A stretch of 64,000 bases of DNA, taken from Natrialba sp. SSL1. GTDB taxonomy: Archaea > Halobacteriota > Halobacteria > Halobacteriales > Natrialbaceae. The notes under the pieces are model-generated. The model was given only the letters and a program-made list of their open reading frames with translations, made no database searches and was not told the DNA's origin. Position 1 is the stretch's first letter. Each line of letters starts with the position of its first letter. Below are positions 50,264-59,781 of the stretch, one piece after another. The position numbers were made by a program, and so were the translations under genes. The DNA is taken from the NCBI RefSeq assembly GCF_001861355.1, contig NZ_MASN01000037.1:62001-126000 (forward strand). Reading direction: 5' to 3'.

Positions 50264-50619
50264 ATGGCCGAACGAGGAGATGTCGTGTGGGCGCCCGACC
50301 CGTTCAAATCGGGTACCGGGAACCCGCGACCGTGGCTGGTCGTTTCGGCGGATCGACTTCCGTATCCAAATAAAGAGTCGATCGCAGTTGCGTTCACTAC
50401 GCAGTCGCATCATCCGGGGAGTTTCGCAGTACCGAGCAAGGCGTGGGTTCGAGGTGAACCACAGACGCAAGCTACGTTCTCCCGTGGACAGTGGCGACGT
50501 TAAAAGACGAGACGCATATCGTTGGAGTCCAGGGCACAATTTCGGACGAATTCGCGGATCACGTCACAACGACTCTCAGTTCGTATCTCAGTCCGTCTAC
50601 CGATGTGGAAGATACGTGA
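50264..50619 (+). pseudogene. PemK/MazF-type toxin interrupted by a -1 frameshift
   Basis: From ATG 50264 the sequence reads MAERGDVVWAPDPFKSGTGN, RPWLVVSADR and VAFTTQSHHPGSFAVPSKAW, typical MazF/PemK. Frame 2 stops at 50501-50503, but from about 50470 the other frame continues the family: SYVLPWTVATLKDE, VGVQGTISDEFADHV, ending at TGA 50617. At 50468-50472 the bases caagc would need one more A (caa agc) to restore the frame. Either a real inactivating deletion, a programmed shift or a sequence error. Intact MazF would cleave mRNA. Confidence 0.8.
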
Positions 50620-50860
50620 GGTTGTCGTAGTACAGCCCCGAGAGTTCGTCCCTCCCAACTCCCGAAAAACAGAGAAGCAGTCGTCGCTGTTTACCGGCCA
50701 TTCGGCAGCGCAGGTGGGATGAACGACCGGTACTAGCGTCCACCCGATACGTTGACAGCAACCAACAGGTTCTGCCACCCGTCATCTGACCTCCTCCGCT
50801 ACCACCGTCTCGCTTGCCGCTTCCCCCACGTCCGTGTACCGTCTCCCCGTAGCCCGTCCT

Positions 50861-51670
50861 ATGTCGTCACAGTCACCACCACAACTCCCGCAACCGGGTC
50901 TCGGCACCTCCGGCCACGAAGGGGAGTCGTGCACCGACGCCGTCGTCACCGCACTCGAGTCCGGCTACCGTCACATCGACACCGCGCAGATGTACGACAA
51001 CGAGGAAGCCGTCGGCCGCGCGCTCGAACAGGCCGACGTTGCCCGCGAGGAGGTCTTCCTCGCGACGAAGGTTCACCCGTCGAATCTGGCTGCAGCGGAC
51101 GTACTCGAGTCCACCCGCGAGAGTCTCGACCGACTCGGCGTCGACACGGTCGACCTGCTGTACGTTCACTGGCCGATGGGGGAGTACGACGCCGAGGAGA
51201 CGCTGCCGGCGTTCGACGAGGCTGTCGAGGCGGGACTGACGCGCCACGTTGGCGTGAGTAACTTCACACCGAACCTTCTCGAGGAGGCGGTCTCCATACT
51301 CGACGCGTCGGTTGTCGCTCACCAGATCGAGCTCCACCCCGAACTCCAGCAGGACGAACTCGTCTCGCTCGGCCGCGAACACGACATCCAGACGGTCGCG
51401 TACTGTCCGATCGCCAAGGCCGAGGTCACAGAGATCGACGTTCTGCAGGAGATTGCCGACGACCACGACGCGACGCCGATTCAGGTCGCGCTGGCGTGGC
51501 ACTACGACCGCGAGAGTGTCGTTCCGATTCCGAAGGGGACGGGCGAGCACATCCGCGAGAACTACGAGGCGCGCGAGATCGAGTTGACGGACGACGAACG
51601 CGACCGAATTGACGACCTCGATGCGGGTGAGCGACTGGTCGATCCGGACGACGCAGCCTGGAATCGGTAG
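50861..51670 (+). CDS. Aldo/keto reductase
   Basis: 269 aa from ATG 50861 (MSSQSPPQLPQPGLGTSGHE). Catalytic Asp and Tyr are in GYRHIDTAQMYDNEE, the Lys in FLATKVHP, and His in LLYVHWPMG. The NADPH-binding end has VVPIPKGTGEHIRENYEA. An intact AKR of the 2,5-diketogluconate reductase-like clade; substrate unassigned. Confidence 0.92.
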   Translation: MSSQSPPQLPQPGLGTSGHEGESCTDAVVTALESGYRHIDTAQMYDNEEAVGRALEQADVAREEVFLATKVHPSNLAAADVLESTRESLDRLGVDTVDLLYVHWPMGEYDAEETLPAFDEAVEAGLTRHVGVSNFTPNLLEEAVSILDASVVAHQIELHPELQQDELVSLGREHDIQTVAYCPIAKAEVTEIDVLQEIADDHDATPIQVALAWHYDRESVVPIPKGTGEHIRENYEAREIELTDDERDRIDDLDAGERLVDPDDAAWNR

Positions 51671-51777
51671 CGGGCGGCAAGGGCCACAGTTTTGCTGCAG
51701 CGACGCCCTGATCGTGTGATGTGGTACCATCCTCGGGGCCACAAGTGATTAAGTATTCACAGGCGAGAGTCTGGAAT

Positions 51778-52770
51778 ATGGTTACCTTCCTCTCCGGGGG
51801 CACCGGAACGCCGAAGCTGTTAGACGGTGCTGGCGCCGCGTTCTCACCGGAGGAGACCACGATCGTCGCCAACACGGGCGACGATATCGAACTCGGCGGA
51901 CTGTTTGTCTCGCCGGACGTTGATACGGTACTCTTTCAGGGTGGTGGGATCCTCGATCGCGACACGTGGTGGGGCATCGCAGGCGACACGCACCGAACGA
52001 ATTCGGCGCTGATGGACATCGCCGACGCGGCTGATCTCCCCGAGGGACCACAGTACCTCCCCGCGGAGAAACAGACCGCCGGCCGCGACCTCGCCAACTG
52101 GCGTCGCTTTTCGGGCGTCGCCGAGTTCATGACGATCGGCGACCGGGATCGGGCGGTCCACCTCACGCGAACCAGCCTCCTCGATCAGGGCGAGACATTG
52201 AGCGAAGCGACCGCCACACTCGCGGACGCGTTCGGGCTCTCGGTCGACCTCCTTCCGATGAGCGACGACCCAGTCGCGAGCCTGATCCACACGCCGGAGG
52301 GAATGATGCACTTCCAGGAGTACTGGGTCGGCCACCGGGGTGAGCCGACCGTCGAAACCGTCGAGTTCCGCGGGTCCTCGATGGCACAGCCGGCTCCCGG
52401 CGTGCTCGAGGCACTCGAGGACACCGTCGTCATCGGGCCCTCGAATCCGGTCACCAGTATCGGTCCGATGCTCGCGCTGCCGGGCTTTGCCGACGCGCTC
52501 GCCCAGACGACGGTCGTCGCCGTCTCGCCGTTCCTCGGCGACGAGGCGTTCTCCGGCCCTGCGGGCGATCTGATGGAAGCGGTGAACGCCGAGCCGAGCA
52601 CTGAGGGGCTCGCAGCAGCCTACCCGTTCGCAGACGCCTACGTCATCGACACGGACGACGACGCGGAGTTCGACCGGCCGACGATCCAGACGGATATCCG
52701 GATCGACGACGAGGCCGATGCCGAACGAGTTATCCGCGCGATCGCCGAAGCAATCGATATCGTCAGCTAG
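51778..52770 (+). CDS. cofD: 2-phospho-L-lactate transferase (coenzyme F420 biosynthesis)
   Basis: 330 aa from ATG 51778 ([20 protein letters not shown]). The family signature [14 protein letters not shown] binds the GPPL/FO diphosphate; [20 protein letters not shown] and [12 protein letters not shown] follow. It joins the deazaflavin FO with the phospholactyl group to form F420-0. It sits 1 bp before a dihydrouridine synthase-like gene. Confidence 0.95.
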   Translation: MVTFLSGGTGTPKLLDGAGAAFSPEETTIVANTGDDIELGGLFVSPDVDTVLFQGGGILDRDTWWGIAGDTHRTNSALMDIADAADLPEGPQYLPAEKQTAGRDLANWRRFSGVAEFMTIGDRDRAVHLTRTSLLDQGETLSEATATLADAFGLSVDLLPMSDDPVASLIHTPEGMMHFQEYWVGHRGEPTVETVEFRGSSMAQPAPGVLEALEDTVVIGPSNPVTSIGPMLALPGFADALAQTTVVAVSPFLGDEAFSGPAGDLMEAVNAEPSTEGLAAAYPFADAYVIDTDDDAEFDRPTIQTDIRIDDEADAERVIRAIAEAIDIVS

Positions 52771-52771
52771 G

Positions 52772-53512
52772 ATGTTCTCCCCACCGCTCGCCCTTGCCAG
52801 TTTGAGCGGCGAATCCGACGCCGACTGGGCCCGCGCCGGTGCCGACTACGCCGGTTGTGCTTTCCTCGGCGGGATCGCCATCGATGACCAGTCGAGAGCC
52901 GCCGCGCGCGAACTCATCGCCCGCGACCGAACCGAGTTCCTGCCCGACGACCCCCTCGCGTTCGTCGATCGTCAACTTCAGGCGCTCGAACTCGAGTCCA
53001 CCCCGATTCAGCCGGCGGTCAACGTCCGCAGCGCGACTCGAGAGCCGGTCCGCGACGTAGCCAAGATCTGTCGCGAGCACGATGCCTTCCTCGAGATCAA
53101 CGCCCACTGCCGGCAGGACGAGTTGTGCGCGGTGGGTTGCGGTGAGACGCTGCTCGCCGACACGGATCGCCTCGCGGGCTACGTTGAAGCGGCAACCAGC
53201 ACCGGCGCAACCGTCGGCGTGAAGGTCCGCGCCGAGGTTCCCGGTGTCGAGTTACCTGTGTTGGCAGGGGTACTCGAGTCCGCCGGCGCAACCTTCCTCC
53301 ACGTCGACGCGATGGATACAGAGTCGGTTATCGCCGACATTGCGGACGCGACGGATCTCTTCGTGATCGCGAACAACGGCGTTCGAGACGCGGAGACGGT
53401 TCGAGAGTACGTCGAGTACGGTGCGGACGCGGTGAGCGTGGGTCGGCCGAGCGATAATCCAGTTGTACTCGAGCGGGTCCACGGTGCGGTGGTGGCGCAG
53501 TTGGAGTCGTGA
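52772..53512 (+). CDS. tRNA-dihydrouridine synthase-like TIM-barrel flavoprotein
   Basis: 246 aa from ATG 52772, directly after the cofD stop (likely cotranscribed). MFSPPLALASLSGESDADWA, LEINAHCRQDELCAVGCGE (catalytic Cys region) and ISVGRPS-type phosphate site near the end (DAVSVGRPSDNPVV) match archaeal Dus-like proteins, shorter than bacterial Dus and lacking the tRNA-binding helical domain. RNA substrate is therefore uncertain. Confidence 0.75.
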   Translation: MFSPPLALASLSGESDADWARAGADYAGCAFLGGIAIDDQSRAAARELIARDRTEFLPDDPLAFVDRQLQALELESTPIQPAVNVRSATREPVRDVAKICREHDAFLEINAHCRQDELCAVGCGETLLADTDRLAGYVEAATSTGATVGVKVRAEVPGVELPVLAGVLESAGATFLHVDAMDTESVIADIADATDLFVIANNGVRDAETVREYVEYGADAVSVGRPSDNPVVLERVHGAVVAQLES

Positions 53513-53671
53513 CGGAACTGGGGTCTATCTGGAGATAAGCACACAGGTCCCGGCTCCGCCCGTGTCCTGTCCTGACCTGTCTCTGTTTTATCTTGGCTGT
53601 GTTCTATCGACCAGCCACACTCGCAGCAAAACCACGAAAGGACTTTCCAGCAGGCACGCCTCCACCCCGCT

Positions 53672-53995
53672 ATGACCCTCGACGAACTCTCCGAGGAGAT
53701 GCAGGAATCGTACAGCGAGGTTGGGGAGGAACTCACCGTCTCGCTCGACCGCGAGACGCGAAACGAACTCGCCATGCTCGAGACGGCACTCGAGCCGGAG
53801 GAGACAGACGAACTCGTCCGCCGGGCAATCCACATGCTCTTTCAGTCGACCGTCGAGACAGGAACGATGGACTTCCACCTGCGCTCGGGCTTCGACGTAA
53901 CTTACGACGAGTATCTCTCGGGGATGACGTTCGACGAGATGACGGGTGCAAATCAGTATCCGACGATGGACGACGAGCGTCGGTACCAGTTCTGA
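53672..53995 (+). CDS. Small conserved haloarchaeal protein (DUF7385-like)
   Basis: 107 aa, acidic, predicted mainly helical: MTLDELSEEMQESYSEVGEE, LVRRAIHMLFQSTVETGTMD, YDEYLSGMTFDEMTG. No Cys pairs or membrane segment. I recognise the pattern as a haloarchaeal family of unknown role. Confidence 0.7.
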   Translation: MTLDELSEEMQESYSEVGEELTVSLDRETRNELAMLETALEPEETDELVRRAIHMLFQSTVETGTMDFHLRSGFDVTYDEYLSGMTFDEMTGANQYPTMDDERRYQF

Positions 53996-53999
53996 GGGG

Positions 54000-54090
54000 T
54001 TCGCTGTTCCGTCGCTGACGGCTGTTGCTGTTCTGTTGGCGGCTGTCGCTGTTCCGCCCCTGACGGCCGTCACTGCCCCGCCTGTCGCCG
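54000..54090. repeat. Degenerate 12-30-bp repeats rich in gctgtcgctgttccg
   Basis: The stretch downstream of the 53995 stop contains cgctgttccgtcgctgacgg, then gctgttgctgttctgttggc and gctgtcgctgttccgcccct: decayed, related units. No protein-like frame. It may be a decayed minisatellite. The remaining gap to 54236 is AT-rich promoter DNA. Confidence 0.4.
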
Positions 54091-54203
54091 CAACTCACAC
54101 GGTGGCTAGTACGACTCGACGTTCCACGCCAGGAGAGAGACGAGTGGGATTGACTATCGTATGTGTTATAATGTCACCTTATTCTTAGATCTGGATAATA
54201 GGT

Positions 54204-54214
54204 GCGCTTATTGC
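54204..54214 (+). promoter_or_regulatory. TATA box of the small zinc-finger gene
   Basis: gcgcttattgc is centred 28 nt upstream of ATG 54237, fitting a leaderless transcript. Confidence 0.5.
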
Positions 54215-54236
54215 CCTCGATCACTCGACTGTAGAC

Positions 54237-54365
54237 ATGGCAATCAGTCAGAACGCAACCGAAACGACGTACCGCTGTCCCACGTGTGCGGGCGATCTCG
54301 CCGTCCGATACGACTCCTTCGAATGTACGGACTGCGGGTTCACGCCGCGTCACGGCTCGGACTAA
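54237..54365 (+). CDS. 42-aa zinc-finger micro-protein
   Basis: MAISQNATETTYRCPTCAGD begins the frame, with two C-x2-C pairs (CPTC and CTDC, 17 residues apart) that form a small zinc finger. Haloarchaeal genomes encode many such proteins of under 60 aa, several of which affect stress response and biofilm in Haloferax. A TATA box at -28 supports it. Confidence 0.75.
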   Translation: MAISQNATETTYRCPTCAGDLAVRYDSFECTDCGFTPRHGSD

Positions 54366-54572
54366 CTCGTCGTATCACGGTACTCGTACCGACTCCCGAC
54401 CACCTTCCAAAACCTGTCACGGGTGAGACTGTGGTTTTCCTCTGCAGAACGCCCGCAGGACCGTCTTTCTATAGAATCAGTCTGAATTGAGCCGATATGT
54501 CACAATCGGCCGGTCAACCCTCGGTAACGATCGAGTATAAGACTGTTAGGAGTGGGCGCACAGACAGTATAT

Positions 54573-55223
54573 ATGGGGCTAACTGCTGAATTTCGACTAT
54601 TCTCAGAACACGACCCGTTGATTCAACTCGTCCGTGCAGTACCAGAGTGTACGATCACTGTCGAACACGACGAACAGACCGCTGCCGGACCGATCGTATT
54701 CGTCCTCCGCGTGGTATGTCGGTCGTTCGAGACGTTCGAGGAAACTCTTGAAAGTAAGCCTGCGGTCCTAGAATTTACGCCCATCAGCGAGGAGAGTTCG
54801 GTGCGTATCTATCACACAGTTTTCGAGGACCGATATCCCGAGGAGATGGACGAACTGCTGTTCAACAAGACGCTCGTCGAACGATGGTGGGTCACGAGCG
54901 ATGGGGAACATCTCAAACAGCAGTTCGCCGACCGTGACGAACTCGCTGCCTATCGTGACAGCTGCCGGAAGATGGACATCAGTTTTCGACTCGACCGGCT
55001 GTACGAGTCGAGCGGCGACGACGATCGTATCCCTGGTGTCTCCGAAAAGCAACACGAAGCCCTCCGTGCAGTCTACGAGGCAGGCTACTTCGATGTTCCT
55101 CGACAGGCATCGCTCAGAGACGTTGCCGACTCGCTCGATATTTCCCGATCAGCGCTTGCCGAACGACTCCATCGTGGCCAGGCACACGTTCTTGAGCACT
55201 ATTTCTCGGACAATCCAATTTAA
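54573..55223 (+). CDS. Bacterio-opsin activator-like HTH_10 regulator
   Basis: 216 aa from ATG 54573 (MGLTAEFRLFSEHDPLIQLV). The N-terminal sensor domain is alpha/beta; residues about 155-210 are the HTH_10 domain (LRAVYEAGYFDVPRQASLRD, ADSLDISRSALAERLHRGQA). It lies 59 bp upstream of a MATE exporter on the same strand, probably its local regulator. A TATA-like gagtataag is at about -34. Confidence 0.85.
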   Translation: MGLTAEFRLFSEHDPLIQLVRAVPECTITVEHDEQTAAGPIVFVLRVVCRSFETFEETLESKPAVLEFTPISEESSVRIYHTVFEDRYPEEMDELLFNKTLVERWWVTSDGEHLKQQFADRDELAAYRDSCRKMDISFRLDRLYESSGDDDRIPGVSEKQHEALRAVYEAGYFDVPRQASLRDVADSLDISRSALAERLHRGQAHVLEHYFSDNPI

Positions 55224-55282
55224 AACCCGGACTATGTGGGGCTCCAGTGATCTGCGCCCGCACCTCAGTATAGGTATACTCG

Positions 55283-56800
55283 ATGGAGGAATCAACGACG
55301 AATGAGCCTGTCTCGCAAGACGTCACGGCAACGGGTACCCCCTCACAGAATCAGTCGATCAACGTAACCGATGGCCAGTTATTCAAGCCGCTGTTAGTCC
55401 TCTCAGCACCGATCGTTCTCGCAGAGGGGCTCGATATCGTCTACTTCCTGGTTGACCTCTACTGGATTGGCCATCTCGGAACCAATGCGGTGACGGCGAT
55501 GTCCTACTCGTGGCCGATTGTCTACCTCGGGATGAGCATCGGGCTCGGTGTGGTAACGGCAGGGACAGTCCTCGTCGCACGGCACAAAGGCGGTGGTCAA
55601 TTACCCGCGATTCAATCAGTAGCCGGGGGGACCATCTCGTTCGTAACGGTCCTCTCTCTTGTGCTCGCGATCATCGGATACATCCTCGCACCGTGGTTGC
55701 TCACGCTCGTCGGTGCAACTCCCGGTACGGAACCACACACGCAGGCCGTCGGATACACGCGTATCACGTTCCTCGGTCTGGTCCCTATGTTCTGGTTCTT
55801 CGTCTTCAACGCACTCTCTCGCGGCTGGGGCGATACGAAAACCCCACTCAAACTGATGGGAATCAGCGCATTTGTCAACATCCTCATTGATCCGTTCGTG
55901 ATTCACGGATTCTCGGCTAATCCGATCTTCGAGTGGGCTGGACGCCACTCACTCGAGTACTCGCTGTACGCCTGGACCGGGTTCGCTGGCTACGGCATCG
56001 AGGGCGCTGCGATCGCAACGATCGTTGCCCGATCGATCGCCGCTGCACTCGGTCTGTACGTGCTCTTTTCCGGACGGATCGGGTTCGAGCTGACAATTGG
56101 TTCGCTTCGGCCACGTCGCTCGACACTCGTCGAAATCGTCACGATCGCATCTCCCACAGCAGTCGAGATGGGCGTTCGCGCAGGCGGCGTCGCGATCCTG
56201 ACAGCAGTTCTCGCCATCGAAGGGGACGCTGCCGTCGCGGCGTACGGCATCTCCGAGTACCTGGTTGGGATCCTGTTCGTTATCTCACTCGGACTTGCCC
56301 GCGGGGTGGAGACGACCGTCGGGCAGAATCTCGGTGCCGGCCAGCAATTCCGTGCCAAACGCGCAGTATACCTCTCTGCGGGGATGGCAGGTGTCCTGTT
56401 CGTCTGCATCGTCGCCGCTGCCTACCCGTTCGCCGAATCGATCGTGAGCGTGTTTCTGGGCGTCGAAGGTGGTGACGTGGCTGCTGGTGCGATTAGAGAG
56501 AACGGTGCCTCCTTTGTCCGGATTGTCGGACCAGCACTGGTCTTCTTCGCCGTGTTCCAGGTAACCCTCGGCGCGTTTCGTGGGAGCGGAAACACGACAC
56601 TCGCGATGCTCCTGGCCACGCTGGAACTGGTGGTGTTCCGTATTCCGTTGAGTTACGCCGCACTCGTCTGGTTTGGGGCCGGTATCACTGGCGTGTGGTA
56701 TGCGATTGCGCTGTCTTACATCATCTCGTCGGTGATCGCCGTCGTGTGGCTCGTCCGCGGGACGTGGATCCTGCCGTCCTCGCTGCCAACACAGCACTGA
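55283..56800 (+). CDS. MATE family multidrug efflux transporter
   Basis: 505 aa with 12 hydrophobic helices. Family features: VLSAPIVLAEGLDIVYFLVD, IGHLGTNAVTAMSYSWPIVY in the first half and the internal repeat SPTAVEMGVRAGGVAIL / YGISEYLVG in the second. N-terminal 30 residues are hydrophilic. It exports toxic or cationic compounds using a cation gradient (usually Na+ or H+). A regulator precedes it. Confidence 0.92.
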   Translation: MEESTTNEPVSQDVTATGTPSQNQSINVTDGQLFKPLLVLSAPIVLAEGLDIVYFLVDLYWIGHLGTNAVTAMSYSWPIVYLGMSIGLGVVTAGTVLVARHKGGGQLPAIQSVAGGTISFVTVLSLVLAIIGYILAPWLLTLVGATPGTEPHTQAVGYTRITFLGLVPMFWFFVFNALSRGWGDTKTPLKLMGISAFVNILIDPFVIHGFSANPIFEWAGRHSLEYSLYAWTGFAGYGIEGAAIATIVARSIAAALGLYVLFSGRIGFELTIGSLRPRRSTLVEIVTIASPTAVEMGVRAGGVAILTAVLAIEGDAAVAAYGISEYLVGILFVISLGLARGVETTVGQNLGAGQQFRAKRAVYLSAGMAGVLFVCIVAAAYPFAESIVSVFLGVEGGDVAAGAIRENGASFVRIVGPALVFFAVFQVTLGAFRGSGNTTLAMLLATLELVVFRIPLSYAALVWFGAGITGVWYAIALSYIISSVIAVVWLVRGTWILPSSLPTQH

Positions 56801-56955
56801 CGCTATCATCCACGAGTTCCTGCCCATCAAAACAATCGCCCTCGCTGTGCCAGTGTCTTTGTGCCAGTGTGACTGCGCAACTTCCGGAACGACACAACGA
56901 CGCAAAAGATAGTATCAACCGCTGTCTCGGCTTCTTTCGAGTGGCGACCGCTCAG

Positions 56956-58869
56956 TCAGTCGTCGATCGGCGCTGCACTCGAGAGCGCCTCGTCGATTTC
57001 GGCCTCTTCCATCTTGTCGACCAGGGCGTCGATGACCTCCTCGCGCTTGCCCTTCACGAACTTGATCGAGCCGACGACGAGGTGGCCGCCGCCGGAGACA
57101 CCGCCACCTGGCACTTCCTCCTCGAGTTCCGAGACCATCTGCGGGATGTCGAGGCGAACGCCGTCGGAGCGGAGCACGGCGAAGTCAGGGCCGTAGCCGA
57201 CCGTGATGACGGGATCCCCGGTCTCCTCGATTTTCCGGTCGTGGATTTCGCCGGTCGTCTTGCCCGGTGCGGGGTAGGTAAAGCGGTGGGCGTAGTTCTC
57301 GACGTCGATCCGGTAGAGGTGTGCGCCGTTGTCCAGATCCTCGTGTTCGAGGTGGGCCATCGCGGCGTCGAGTTGCTCGTCGACCTCCTCGCCGGCACGG
57401 TCGGCGAAGAACGAAACGAGGTCGCGGTGGCGCTCCTCCTCGTCGCTGTCGATCTGGAGCAGGTCCTGGATGAGCTGGTCGCCGGAGTTGTAGCGCAGCC
57501 AGAAGGCCGCGTAGTCGAGCGCCTCGCTCACGTCCTGCAGTCGATCCTCGTCGTAGCCCTCCTCGACGGCGAGGTCGATGTAGTCGTCCATCGCGTCGGC
57601 CTTCGAACGGTCCGAAATGCCGGCGACGGCGGGGACGTGGCGGAGTTCGTCCGTAATCTCCGGGAAGATCATCCGCGCGAGTTCGACACACAGCATTCCC
57701 GTCGTGATCCGGTAGTCCTCGTCGTGGAGGTACGGGTTGACGTGGGCGTCGAGCAAGTCACCGACAGCGTCCGGGTCAGGGTGGTGGTGATCCACCGCGA
57801 CAATCGGGATGTCGTAGTGTGCCAGCGTCTCGTAGGCCGGCACGTCCTCGGCCGTCGATCCGTTGTCGAGCATGAGCAAGAGGGGAAGCTGCTGGCCGTG
57901 TTTCTCGCGGTCCTCGAGTGCGAAGTTCAGGTCACGGGTCGCGTCCTCCATCTCGTAGAACGGGGCCTTGGCGGGCAGGCGCTTGATGAGGTGCTGTGGC
58001 GCGTTCTCGTCCTCGTGTACCTCGGCGATGAAGCGCTCGAGTGCGATCTGGACCGGCACCGCGGCGCACATCCCGTCGCCGTCTGCGTGGTGGCGAACGC
58101 GAATCGGGCGGCCCTCGAGTACCGTCCGGCGCAGCAGGGTGGCGACCTCACGCAGATCATCTCGGAGTTTTTCGAACGCGGGCCAGTCGATCAGCGGCTC
58201 GATGTCGTGTGGTTCGGCGCGCGCTTCGAGCGCGTCCTCGAGTCGCTCGCGGGCCTCCTCGGCGGTCTCGCCCTCGAGTTTCGAGAGGCCGTCGACTTCG
58301 ATCTGGACGGAGCCCTCGCGGTGTTCGGGCGTCCCGGTGACGCGGACGATGTCGCCGACCTCGACCTGCGGGTAGGCGCGGACGCCGGCCTCTTCGAAGG
58401 CGGCACAGGGGACGACGCCGGATTCGTCGGTGACGTGGAAGATCGTCGGGCCGCCGGTCTGTTTGACCTGCACGACCTCGCCTTCAAGGTGGATCTGTTC
58501 GCCGATGGTTCCCTCGAGACGGTCGGTGCCGGTCAGGGTGTAGTCGTGGGTGACGGATTCGACAGTCGTCTCGTCGTCGAGTTCGACCCCGGCTGGCTCG
58601 AACGCCATATCGCCGTTGTCGCGAACGGTCTCGAGTTCGACGACGAGCTCGTCGCCGACGGCAAAGGTGCCGTCGAGAACGGACTCGTGGACGAGGCCGG
58701 AGACGGATTCGGAGAGATCGACGAAGACGCCGTAGTCGACGATACCGTTGATTTCAGCGAGGTAGGGTTGGTTCTGCTCGACATCCTCTGCGGTACAATC
58801 TGCATCGAGATCGTAGACGACGGAATCCCCGTCGTCTTCGCCGGGGACCCCGGCGGACTCACGTGTCAT
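56956..58869 (-). CDS. RecJ/GAN-like DHH nuclease with S1 and OB domains
   Basis: 637 aa. An S1 domain (about residues 30-95: YLAEINGIVDYGVFVDLSES), an OB-like nucleic-acid-binding segment (about 115-195: GEVVQVKQTGGPTIFHVTDE), then DHH domain (HHADGDGMC, AVDHHHPDPDAVGD) and DHHA1-type end with VSGGGHLVVGSIKF. This matches archaeal RecJ-like (GAN) or Cdc45-related proteins. Metal-binding residues are intact, so an active nuclease is likely. Confidence 0.86.
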   Translation of the reverse strand: MTRESAGVPGEDDGDSVVYDLDADCTAEDVEQNQPYLAEINGIVDYGVFVDLSESVSGLVHESVLDGTFAVGDELVVELETVRDNGDMAFEPAGVELDDETTVESVTHDYTLTGTDRLEGTIGEQIHLEGEVVQVKQTGGPTIFHVTDESGVVPCAAFEEAGVRAYPQVEVGDIVRVTGTPEHREGSVQIEVDGLSKLEGETAEEARERLEDALEARAEPHDIEPLIDWPAFEKLRDDLREVATLLRRTVLEGRPIRVRHHADGDGMCAAVPVQIALERFIAEVHEDENAPQHLIKRLPAKAPFYEMEDATRDLNFALEDREKHGQQLPLLLMLDNGSTAEDVPAYETLAHYDIPIVAVDHHHPDPDAVGDLLDAHVNPYLHDEDYRITTGMLCVELARMIFPEITDELRHVPAVAGISDRSKADAMDDYIDLAVEEGYDEDRLQDVSEALDYAAFWLRYNSGDQLIQDLLQIDSDEEERHRDLVSFFADRAGEEVDEQLDAAMAHLEHEDLDNGAHLYRIDVENYAHRFTYPAPGKTTGEIHDRKIEETGDPVITVGYGPDFAVLRSDGVRLDIPQMVSELEEEVPGGGVSGGGHLVVGSIKFVKGKREEVIDALVDKMEEAEIDEALSSAAPIDD

Positions 58870-59085
58870 CTATGAGTGTTCGGTTAGTGACGGTCGCGTA
58901 TAACCCTTGTCAAGAAGGGATCTCAGCCGTCGATCCGAAAACTGCAGGCAGTAGCGGGGGTGTCGTCGTGATGGCTCTGTCGGCTGGTTCGAGTTGATCA
59001 ACGATACCCGCCGGCTGGGTCGATGAGACAACGAACACGTGGACACACGGATACACGGACACACCACCCGCCACGCGACCATCGG

Positions 59086-59096
59086 AACGTTTAGCA
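59086..59096 (+). promoter_or_regulatory. TATA-like element of the JAMM gene
   Basis: aacgtttagca is centred about 29 nt before ATG 59120. Confidence 0.45.
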
Positions 59097-59119
59097 ACCG
59101 CACCCTCCGATGATGGTGT

Positions 59120-59614
59120 ATGGGGCTGCTCGACGCGCTGTTTCGCTCGAACGAAATCCTCGGCATCGCCGAGGAGACACTGGAGTTCGCGATCGAATCC
59201 TCGGAAGCCTCCCATCCCAACGAGTACATGGGCTTTCTACGAGGCACCGAGGCGACGCAGCTGGGACTCGAGCAAGACGGCCTCGTCATCACGGACGTGC
59301 TGGTGGTGCCGGGAACGGAGGCAAACAGCGTGAGCGCGACGGTCAAGACGAGCCAGATTCCGAACGACGTGAAGGCTCTCGGGAGCGTTCACTCCCATCC
59401 AAACGGTGTGATCAGCCCGAGCAGCGCGGATCTGGAGACGTTCGGCCGCGGGAGCGTGCACATCATTATCGGCGCACCGTACCGACGCAGCGACTGGAAG
59501 GCGTTCGACTCGCAGGGCAAGCGGACGACCCTGAACGTGATCGACGTCAATCTCCCCGAGACGGAGGACTTCTTCGATTTCACGCAGGCGGATATCGACG
59601 AAGAACTGTATTGA
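59120..59614 (+). CDS. JAMM/MPN+ metalloprotease (desampylase-like)
   Basis: 164 aa. The complete JAMM zinc site is present: Glu35 (NEYMGFL), His91 and His93 (VHSHPNG), Ser101 and Asp104 (SPSSAD). In Haloferax, JAMM proteases remove ubiquitin-like SAMPs from target proteins. A SAMP-like gene lies at 6487-6768 in this window. A TATA box sits at -29. Confidence 0.88.
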   Translation: MGLLDALFRSNEILGIAEETLEFAIESSEASHPNEYMGFLRGTEATQLGLEQDGLVITDVLVVPGTEANSVSATVKTSQIPNDVKALGSVHSHPNGVISPSSADLETFGRGSVHIIIGAPYRRSDWKAFDSQGKRTTLNVIDVNLPETEDFFDFTQADIDEELY

Positions 59615-59781
59615 GATGGCAGACTGCGTGAGCGTGAGATGGACACTGGCACCGAAACCGAACGCGAGGCCGGCACCGACACCGATACCGGTATCCACAT
59701 GATGATCCAGCAGACGAACACGAAACGCCAGCGACAACGGCGACAGATCTTGATTTCGAGAACGGGACTGAGGACGAATCT

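Noticed and set aside
56695-58875. A 726-codon plus-strand frame opposite the RecJ-like gene
   Set aside because: The minus strand encodes intact S1, OB and DHH domains; the plus frame is a shadow with no recognisable domain.
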